This document shows positions 1 to 4,824 of a DNA stretch of 6,202 nt, piece after piece. The stretch covers positions 1 through 6,202 of the forward strand of contig JAUVEF010000073.1 of assembly GCA_030594905.1 (NCBI GenBank), given 5' to 3'. The stretch's first letter is position 1; each line of letters starts with the position of its first letter. The notes beneath the pieces were generated by a model that made no database searches, was not told the origin of the DNA, and was given only the letters and a program-made list of their open reading frames with translations. Both the position numbers and the translations under genes were made by a program. Origin of the DNA: Methanosarcinales archaeon (GTDB taxonomy: Archaea > Halobacteriota > Methanosarcinia > Methanosarcinales > Methanogasteraceae).

Positions 1-335
1 GCATAATCCGCCCATGGCAGTATCCAGCTCGATGGTCGGTCATTCGGATAGTACGCAACAACCCAGCCGTCAGTACTCACATACACATGCGGATACTGCT
101 CTTCTGTGTGCTTCGCCAGTTCAACCGTGCCTATTATGTAGTCATCAGTCTCGCGCTCAATCGTCGCAAAAGCGCCTTTCGCATCATTCAGATCAACGCT
201 CGATTTAGCTTGCACATAAGCACTTATCCCAGCCTCATCCGCAGGAAAATCCACTGCGGCACATGCGCTCCCGGCAAATAACAAAGCAACACCAAGAAAC
301 GCAACAAACCTCATTGAAGTGTGTCGTTTATCCAT
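1..335 (-). CDS. Secreted protein of unknown function, N-terminal part (cut by window edge)
   Basis: The frame opens with ATG at 335 and runs leftward off the window without a stop, giving 111 visible residues. Residues 1-26 form a clear signal peptide: basic start (MDKRHTSMR), hydrophobic core FVAFLGVALLFAG, and an A-x-A cleavage site at Ala24-Cys25-Ala26. The mature part begins AVDFPADEAGISAYVQAKS and includes the aromatic stretch HVYVSTDGWVVAYYP. It is therefore probably exported to the cell surface or pseudoperiplasm. A second possible start is Met8 (base 314), directly before the hydrophobic core. GTGAT five bases before the first ATG can act as a weak Shine-Dalgarno site, so I chose 335. 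It lies 43 bases downstream of the lipoprotein gene on the same strand and may be co-transcribed with it. The mature part resembles secreted repeat or domain proteins common in methane-cycling archaea, but I cannot name a family or function. Confidence 0.8.
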   Translation of the reverse strand, partial: MDKRHTSMRFVAFLGVALLFAGSACAAVDFPADEAGISAYVQAKSSVDLNDAKGAFATIERETDDYIIGTVELAKHTEEQYPHVYVSTDGWVVAYYPNDRPSSWILPWADY

Positions 336-378
336 AAAATATCACATCTGACACGTATGAATCAATCGTACTTAAGCG

Positions 379-597
379 TTACTTGCCCTCGATAAACGGC
401 GGTCTCTCGAGCGGTATCGAGACGCTCCGGCCCTCTACAGGCTCAGAATCATTCGCGGTAACATTATCAGTCACGTTCGCGGGCGCGTCTGTGGTAGTAT
501 TATTATTATCATCAGCCGTCCGCACACCATCTTCGATGCAGCCGGATAGTACCAGCCCGGTGAGTACGATCGCCATCAATAGAATCTTTTTGATCAT
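379..597 (-). CDS. Small sequon-rich membrane lipoprotein (72 aa), function unknown
   Basis: The start is ATG at 597, giving 72 residues. Residues 1-20 are a lipoprotein signal peptide: MIKK, a hydrophobic core, then the lipobox L17-S-G-C20. The mature protein would be about 53 residues, lipid-anchored at Cys20 and exposed outside the membrane. The mature part is acidic and Asp/Asn/Thr-rich. It holds five N-x-S/T sequons at Asn32, Asn33, Asn41, Asn45 and Asn49, which archaea can N-glycosylate. The tail SIPLERPPFIEGK is less biased and may be the functional part. A longer frame opens upstream at 663, but I rejected that start because it buries the signal peptide and there is a TATA box about 25 bases upstream of 597. 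Translation is therefore probably leaderless. The next gene downstream (start 335) is also exported, which suggests a small cell-envelope unit. No family recognised. Confidence 0.75.
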   Translation of the reverse strand: MIKKILLMAIVLTGLVLSGCIEDGVRTADDNNNTTTDAPANVTDNVTANDSEPVEGRSVSIPLERPPFIEGK

Positions 598-617
598 ATT
601 GAACACACAATCAACCC

Positions 618-626
618 CTATAAAAG
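618..626 (-). promoter_or_regulatory. Archaeal TATA box of the lipoprotein gene
   Basis: Read on the minus strand this is CTTTTATAG. Its centre lies about 25 bases upstream of the ATG at 597, the usual distance from TATA box to transcription start in archaea. Transcription would begin at or next to the start codon, giving a leaderless mRNA. This agrees with the absence of a Shine-Dalgarno sequence before that ATG. Confidence 0.5.
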
Positions 627-706
627 TCTTCCTCAGAATATCGCTATGCAGAGCCGCCACCACGCCTCAAACCCGCTCCAGAGTCAGAAATCGTTCGCAG
701 AGCAGT

Positions 707-741
707 GCATGATCTGGTTGCATGAACGTGTCCGATCATGC
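707..741. repeat. Inverted repeat GCATGATC / GATCATGC with 19-base spacer
   Basis: GCATGATC (707-714) is perfectly complemented by GATCATGC (734-741). With one bulged base the stem can grow by two more pairs (GG 716-717 with CC 732-733). The spacer carries a further GCATGA copy at 720-725. The element sits in the 248-base gap between the 63-residue gene (ending at 846) and the lipoprotein promoter (618-626). It could be an RNA hairpin at the end of the upstream transcript or a two-half-site operator. The sequence alone does not decide. Nothing else recognisable lies between 627 and 845. Confidence 0.5.
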
Positions 742-845
742 CAATCATCTCCGGTATGCTTGCCTGCCACGCCAACGGATCACATAGATACTATTCGCCA
801 CACAATCCATTCCTCCGGAAATGACTGTTTTTCGATCAAGTTGCA

Positions 846-1037
846 TCAAGATATTTGCTGCAACTTCTCCTGCACCCATGGAGTTGGCAATGTATCCACC
901 GAAACACCTCGCTTTCTTGCAATGGATCGGACCTCTTCTGAGAGTTTGCGGTCCAATGCATAATATGTCATCTCGGATAGAATGCCCGCCTCGAATTCTG
1001 CGGCAAGATTGTGCCTTTGAAATAGAGCTCTTATCAC
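846..1037 (-). CDS. Ribbon-helix-helix / antitoxin-like small protein (63 aa), orphan
   Basis: The start is GTG at 1037. GGAGG at 1050-1046 lies 8 bases before this GTG, an ideal spacing. The same GGAGG lies only 4 bases before an ATG at 1041 in another frame, and that frame gives an unconvincing Arg/Cys-rich product. An in-frame TAG ten codons upstream excludes a much longer form. The C-terminal half fits a short strand (TYYALDRKL), a helix (SEEVRSIARKRG), a turn (VSVDT) and a second helix ending WVQEKLQQIS. This matches the layout of ribbon-helix-helix antitoxins whose tails commonly read like TLVNLWLQEKL. Here two prolines (TLPTPW) interrupt the second helix. Such proteins usually bind DNA as dimers and repress their own toxin-antitoxin operon. 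No toxin gene lies on either side, so this may be an orphan, a decayed antitoxin or a stand-alone regulator. The product is probably real; the family call is tentative. Confidence 0.6.
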   Translation of the reverse strand: MIRALFQRHNLAAEFEAGILSEMTYYALDRKLSEEVRSIARKRGVSVDTLPTPWVQEKLQQIS

Positions 1038-1045
1038 CCATATTT

Positions 1046-1050
1046 CCTCC
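1046..1050 (-). promoter_or_regulatory. Shine-Dalgarno site GGAGG that sets the GTG start at 1037
   Basis: The minus strand reads ACGGAGGAAATATGGGTG. The GGAGG core is 8 bases from GTG (1037) and only 4 from ATG (1041). The spacing favours GTG, the frame with the better protein. Confidence 0.6.
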
Positions 1051-1101
1051 GTTCTCTGTCGGTCCTATTCCGTGCTGACAGAATAAATGCACGCCTATCT
1101 T

Positions 1102-1113
1102 TTTATATATAAA
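1102..1113 (-). promoter_or_regulatory. Archaeal TATA box of the ribbon-helix-helix-like gene
   Basis: The minus strand reads TTTATATATAAA, a very strong TATA element. A start of transcription about 25 bases downstream falls near 1080, leaving a leader of roughly 43 bases that contains the GGAGG site. The element overlaps the end of the possible decayed frame 1103-1312. Confidence 0.55.
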
Positions 1114-1312
1114 GAAAACAATAAGATAGCGTCCTGCATTTGTTTGCCCCATCGCGGCATACATATACGTTCTGTCCGGCGCGATATCCTTTCTCAACGA
1201 AACTCATGTGTGTTGACAAAGACCTCAGTAGATTCACGTGGCTGAACGCTGCGCTTCCTTCAAGTTTCTCGGTAATTTCATCGCATGCGCTGATACCGGT
1301 ATTCCCGCGTAA
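1103..1312 (-). pseudogene. Possible decayed gene: start-less open frame, 69 codons
   Basis: On the minus strand a frame stays open from 1312, just after an in-frame TGA at 1315-1313, to TAA at 1105-1103. The peptide is protein-like: GISACDEITEKLEG, then SHVNLLRSLSTHMSFVEKGY, then NVYVCRDGANKC. It mixes amphipathic helix-like and Cys-containing stretches, and its codons favour G or A in the first position, as coding DNA does. No ATG, GTG or TTG precedes the best-looking part; the first candidates (GTG 1237, ATG 1207) would cut it in half. No ribosome-binding site is evident. The last codons run into the TATA box of the next gene. I read this as the remnant of a gene that lost its 5' end, or a chance frame. 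No family recognised. Confidence 0.3.
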
Positions 1313-1328
1313 TCAGCGCGGCTATCAC

Positions 1329-1361
1329 CATCATCATCATCATCATCATCAACAACAACAA
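1329..1361. repeat. Trinucleotide microsatellite (CAT)7(CAA)4
   Basis: Seven CAT units (1329-1349) are followed directly by four CAA units (1350-1361), then C-rich sequence to 1383. On the minus strand this is (TTG)4(ATG)7, starting 25 bases past the mutase stop codon. Perfect tracts of this length can change size by replication slippage. On the plus strand it would encode a His/Gln run in a frame with no credible gene. It is most likely non-coding. Confidence 0.85.
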
Positions 1362-1386
1362 CCAACCCCCCAATCACCCACCCAGG

Positions 1387-4017
1387 TCACCGGAAAATCC
1401 TGCGATAGTACTCTGCCCCGATATCAACGCCCCATGCGACATGGCGCACATTAACATCCCGATCCATGCCAAGCGTCAGCAGATGAAGCACCCTGCGGTA
1501 GATCACCACCGGTTCTTCGCCCGCCTCTGCCGCAAGGACGTTCATCCGCTGTTTTACGGCGTCAAAGTACCGTTCCCTGTCCGGTTCTGCCATGAAGGTC
1601 ATGCCGGTGGACGCAACCCTGTCCGCAAGATCGAAATAGCTCGCAGCGCTGCCGACATCCTCGACGATCAAGTCGTTCAGCCGGTCAAGCGACGCCTGCC
1701 TGAGTGCGCCTGTTATCGCTTTGTCGCTGCACTCGATGTAAATCCTGTTGATCTCCTCGGTTCCTGACGCCCGCACAAGCAGACGCGAGATGACTGCGGT
1801 GTCAGCATCAGCACCCCCTCCAGGACTCTGTAGCACAAACTCGACCTTGTCGTGATACGTGCCACCAGCCCAGAGCACCTTCTGCCCTGCAATGGACTCA
1901 GGCGGGTTGTCAAGCCATGAATTAATTATCTTTTCCTTAGGAGTATTGGGAGCCCAGATGTCGAGCCGCATATCGTGTTTTTCGCCGTACCTCTCTGTGT
2001 GCTCCTTCCATATCTTGCCGGGTGGCTTACCGTGCCATGCGATCATGGATGCGATTATGCAGATCCCGATGATCCCGTCCTTGTCAGGAAACCGCTTGAT
2101 CGTGAAACCGCCGCTCTCCTCGCCTGCAATCGCCGCGGGGAGGTCATACTTCTTCATCGCCGACGAGATGTACTTGAATCCAACCTCAGTGTCGATGCAC
2201 GGGAACTTGTGCAGGCTTAGCACGTATTCGAGATCGGCATCGCTATTATCTGATATTCTCTTAATATTATAGAACGGATGCTGCACCAGCGAGTTGACCT
2301 GGTCCCATTCAGGCGTCGGTATGTCGTACTCGCCCACAAGCGCCCGCACCACATCATCGATTGCGGTGGACGTGGTCCCTGTGCGTATCACGATATGATT
2401 CTCCCAACCAAGTCCCCGAATTGTGAAGTCGCAGAGCATCGCAAGGAGCTTGTTTAAATTGGTAAACCCTGTTTCATCAAGGATTCCACCGCACCGATCA
2501 CCATCGGTGTCGTTTGCACATTCAAAGATGGCTCCAACCTGTTTCAGCCGATCCATCGTCGGAAGCAGCCACTGTTCCTCAGGATTTGCATAGAACCGCA
2601 GTCCAAGGAGATTGTCCTTCTCCGAGTCCATCGGAAAGACCGATTCCGCAGGAATCCCGAGATTTTCAAAGATTTCGGGGATATAGCCTCTTGCAACACC
2701 GTTCATGGCGTTGTGGATGAACCTGTGACTGGACTCCGAGTAAAAATCCTTCAGGAGCACGTCAAGCTTCTGTGATCGCAGAAAATCAGCGACCCACGCC
2801 ACATACGCATCCCGCATATTTATGTAGTCAAACCTGTTTTCGGACTCTGCCTGTTTCAGGTCGTATTTCTCGATCTCAGGATCTCTCATGCAGATTATGT
2901 TTGCTTCCCTCTCGATGCGGTCGGTGACTGATGTCGGGGCAACATCGCCGTTTTCCAGGTTCCAGCGCTGCCCCTGCGTCGAGAGTGGGTTGTGGCTCGG
3001 AGTCATGTTCTCGCCGCCTGCTGCCTCGCCGTGCTCCTCTTCGCGGAGCCAGTACACAAGAGCGCCAGTGGGCGACGGCTCCTCTGCGAATCGCACAGGA
3101 AAGCCCCGCGCAAGGAACACCCGTGCACTCTCAAGCGCAAACTCCCGGGCGCCGATCCTTGTGTCGTAAGTGATCACCACAGTCCTGCCGCCCATCCCCT
3201 GCGAGGTCTCCAGATCGTTACATATCGCAGCAGTCACGAAATCCGATCTTCTCTGGACAAAATCCTTGTTCACAAACGCCCTGAACCCGGATGTCCCGAA
3301 TTTTATGTATTTTTTGTTAAATATCCCCTGGAGAAGTTCTGTCAATGCCGGATCGTCTGTCCGCTGCGCGAACCGATACAACTTATCAGCGATATTGGCG
3401 GCAAGCGATGTCCGAAACGGTCTGTACCGCTTGTCATCGTTAAGCGACGCAATCAGCGGGAGGAGCTCAGCCCTGATGTGACCTGCAATCCCGATGAATT
3501 CCGCCCTCTCAAAGAACGAAACGAGCGCGGATATTGCCAGAGCGCGCAGGCTCTCCGCCTCTGCAAGCAACCCCTGTGTTTTTGTGTACGCTTCTTTCTT
3601 CTTAAGATATTCCGGATCCTGACCGTTATACTTACCAGTTATCCGGTTAAGATCCGAATCGGGATATTCAATGGTTTCAAACCCGTACTGCCCTGGTTCC
3701 ACGGCAAAGAGCTGCAACGACGCAAAGAGCACAGGCAACTGCTCGGTCGAAAAACCTGCGATATCATCTCGGATCTTTGCCAAAAACTGCTTACTCACCG
3801 CGGTTGCTTCGCCTAAAATAGTCTCGTCGTCTGTTTCCGTCAGCGCGACGATCAGGTCAGAGGTCAGTTCGGATATCTCAAGCTCGCGGGCATGGTGCCC
3901 GGTGATGATTGCTCCTAATTCACCAAGGTGTGTCAGTGCCGCAGACTGGTTCTGCGAGAGCGATTGCCACCGCATACCACTATATATAATATCAGTTGGT
4001 TCTGTATGTCGTGCCAT
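1387..4017 (-). CDS. Large phosphoglucomutase-type alpha-D-phosphohexomutase with extra N- and C-terminal regions
   Basis: The enzyme is expected to move phosphate between C1 and C6 of a hexose phosphate in the cytoplasm (glucose-1-P to glucose-6-P, or mannose equivalents), via a phosphoserine. All four superfamily motifs are present, numbered from ATG at 4017 (876 aa): GTSGFR 241-246; the phosphoserine loop TPSHNP 339-344 with Ser341; the metal loop DTDGDR 503-508; the sugar loop GEESGG 632-637; and the phosphate loop RASGTE 749-754. The TPSHNP loop and VGFKYI (612-617) resemble E. coli Pgm more than archaeal phosphomannomutase/phosphoglucosamine mutases, which usually have TASHNP. Typical members are 450-550 residues. 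Here about 235 mostly helical residues precede the core and about 105 follow it, neither recognised. An alternative TTG start lies three codons upstream (4026). It is divergent from the DUF2150 gene and looks monocistronic. Superfamily is certain; exact substrate is not. Confidence 0.9.
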   Translation of the reverse strand: MARHTEPTDIIYSGMRWQSLSQNQSAALTHLGELGAIITGHHARELEISELTSDLIVALTETDDETILGEATAVSKQFLAKIRDDIAGFSTEQLPVLFASLQLFAVEPGQYGFETIEYPDSDLNRITGKYNGQDPEYLKKKEAYTKTQGLLAEAESLRALAISALVSFFERAEFIGIAGHIRAELLPLIASLNDDKRYRPFRTSLAANIADKLYRFAQRTDDPALTELLQGIFNKKYIKFGTSGFRAFVNKDFVQRRSDFVTAAICNDLETSQGMGGRTVVITYDTRIGAREFALESARVFLARGFPVRFAEEPSPTGALVYWLREEEHGEAAGGENMTPSHNPLSTQGQRWNLENGDVAPTSVTDRIEREANIICMRDPEIEKYDLKQAESENRFDYINMRDAYVAWVADFLRSQKLDVLLKDFYSESSHRFIHNAMNGVARGYIPEIFENLGIPAESVFPMDSEKDNLLGLRFYANPEEQWLLPTMDRLKQVGAIFECANDTDGDRCGGILDETGFTNLNKLLAMLCDFTIRGLGWENHIVIRTGTTSTAIDDVVRALVGEYDIPTPEWDQVNSLVQHPFYNIKRISDNSDADLEYVLSLHKFPCIDTEVGFKYISSAMKKYDLPAAIAGEESGGFTIKRFPDKDGIIGICIIASMIAWHGKPPGKIWKEHTERYGEKHDMRLDIWAPNTPKEKIINSWLDNPPESIAGQKVLWAGGTYHDKVEFVLQSPGGGADADTAVISRLLVRASGTEEINRIYIECSDKAITGALRQASLDRLNDLIVEDVGSAASYFDLADRVASTGMTFMAEPDRERYFDAVKQRMNVLAAEAGEEPVVIYRRVLHLLTLGMDRDVNVRHVAWGVDIGAEYYRRIFR

Positions 4018-4184
4018 GTTATGCAAATCCCCATGTTGCCTGTAAGTATCTTTAATTACGATTTCATATTATGTTATTGTAAGGTCAAAACTAATAACCA
4101 CGAGAAAAAGAGGCATATAGGCGAGATACATATAACGGGATGATAACTCAGAGAGGAAGATGAAGTGAAGGGAACTACAAAGGG
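4018..4184. promoter_or_regulatory. Divergent promoter region between the mutase and DUF2150 genes
   Basis: This 167-base AT-rich gap must hold promoters for both flanking genes. For the minus-strand mutase, TTTAATTA at 4051-4058 is a TATA candidate placing the start of transcription near 4028. For the plus-strand gene, GCATATAGG (4113-4121), preceded by purine-rich GAAAAAG (4103-4109), and ACATATAAC (4128-4136) are two candidates, with predicted starts near 4142 and 4158. GGGATGAT occurs at 4137 and again at 4182, so the second copy straddles the first start codon of DUF2150. ATGATTATCAT (4185-4195) is a perfect palindrome there. These could be regulator sites, but this is a guess. Confidence 0.45.
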
Positions 4185-4772
4185 ATGATTATCATGAAAA
4201 AAGGAGATAAACAGAAGGCAATTCAATATTATACAAAAGAACGCTGGGATAACTGGGTTTCCCGGGTGAAAGAGAGCAATTTCAAGATAGAAGAGGAAGG
4301 TGACACCAATACAGCGGTATTCGTTAGCATGATGGATGATGTTGTACTTGCCTGCTTGAAAGTCGTTCACGGGCATAAAAAGAAGAAAATATCCGCAGAA
4401 GCTGCGTTACAGGCGATTTCAAACATTAGCGAGATCGTGCTGGGTGAGGTCGCCCCGATCAACGATGATACTGACATGATGATCCGGTCGCTCCAATCCT
4501 CGCTGATCTGTGCACTTGCTTCGTGCGAATACAACATACAGGGCAAGTATGACAAAAAGACGTCGCTCATCAAGCTGATCAAAAATGCAATCGAGATAGA
4601 GAGCGACAATCAGGAGCAGGCGCTCGAATATCTCAGCATGGTTGGCGCACGGGTACTTGGCGGCAAACCGATGCCAGAAATCCTCTTTGACGTACCTGAC
4701 GGGTTGGTCGCCGAATGGTTGGACGGCGTAGACTCAATTGATGCTGCGATAACCTTTTCAAACGACGATTGA
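4185..4772 (+). CDS. DUF2150 family protein (195 aa), function unknown
   Basis: I recognise this from memory as the DUF2150 family, found in methanogens and related archaea and without an assigned function. Its length (195 aa, or 192 from the second ATG at 4194) fits the family. Hallmarks are the N-terminal YYTKERWDNWVSRVKES, then MMDDVVLACLKV (about residues 48-60), and an acidic helical middle with DDTDMMIRSLQSSL (92-106). It is acidic, predicted all-helical, and has no signal peptide or membrane segment, so it should be cytoplasmic. Both starts have only weak GGG-type ribosome-binding sites; ATG at 4194 has the better spacing (9 bases from GGG). The gene is followed after 52 bases by thiD-thiN in the same direction, with no clear terminator or TATA box between. 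Co-transcription is likely, but a role in thiamine synthesis is not shown. Confidence 0.85.
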   Translation: MIIMKKGDKQKAIQYYTKERWDNWVSRVKESNFKIEEEGDTNTAVFVSMMDDVVLACLKVVHGHKKKKISAEAALQAISNISEIVLGEVAPINDDTDMMIRSLQSSLICALASCEYNIQGKYDKKTSLIKLIKNAIEIESDNQEQALEYLSMVGARVLGGKPMPEILFDVPDGLVAEWLDGVDSIDAAITFSNDD

Positions 4773-4810
4773 TGGATGAATGGGCGATGAGGGGGGATCT
4801 GTATGTTAAA

Positions 4811-4815
4811 GGAGG
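4811..4815 (+). promoter_or_regulatory. Strong Shine-Dalgarno site of the ThiD-ThiN gene
   Basis: AAAGGAGGTAAG is a near-perfect match to the anti-Shine-Dalgarno sequence. Its GGAGG core is 9 bases before ATG 4825. This decides the start and implies a 28-residue extension before the conserved ThiD core. A nearer ATG at 4820 opens only a two-codon frame (ATG CGA TGA) that overlaps the real start. Confidence 0.75.
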
Positions 4816-4824
4816 TAAGATGCG

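Noticed and set aside
745..1197. A 150-codon minus-strand open frame across the ribbon-helix-helix-like gene and its promoter
   Set aside because: It is Arg/Cys/Gly-rich with no protein-like pattern, runs through the TATA box and leader, and overlaps the better-supported GTG frame that has ideal SD spacing.
1313..1350. Box C/D guide RNA suggested by ATGATGA motifs and a CTGA on the minus strand
   Set aside because: The ATGATGA motifs come from the microsatellite, and no correctly spaced C'/D' and D boxes follow.
1140..1454. Plus-strand frame encoding eight His and four Gln
   Set aside because: The His/Gln run is only the microsatellite. The rest is antisense to the decayed frame and the mutase end, with Ser/Pro-rich shadow composition and no ribosome-binding site.
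2992..3816. A 274-codon plus-strand frame inside the mutase gene
   Set aside because: It lies wholly opposite a gene with four conserved catalytic motifs and has the Arg/Cys/Pro/Ser bias of an antisense shadow.
3979..3993. Strong TATA-like sequence (ATTATATATAG on the minus strand) just inside the mutase gene
   Set aside because: A start of transcription 25 bases downstream would lie past the only nearby in-frame Met (residue 15 from ATG 4017), leaving no sensible shorter product. The bases simply encode Ile-Ile-Tyr.
4773..4824. TPP riboswitch before the thiamine gene
   Set aside because: The gap is only 52 bases, shorter than a TPP riboswitch, and lacks the conserved CUGAGA-type core.
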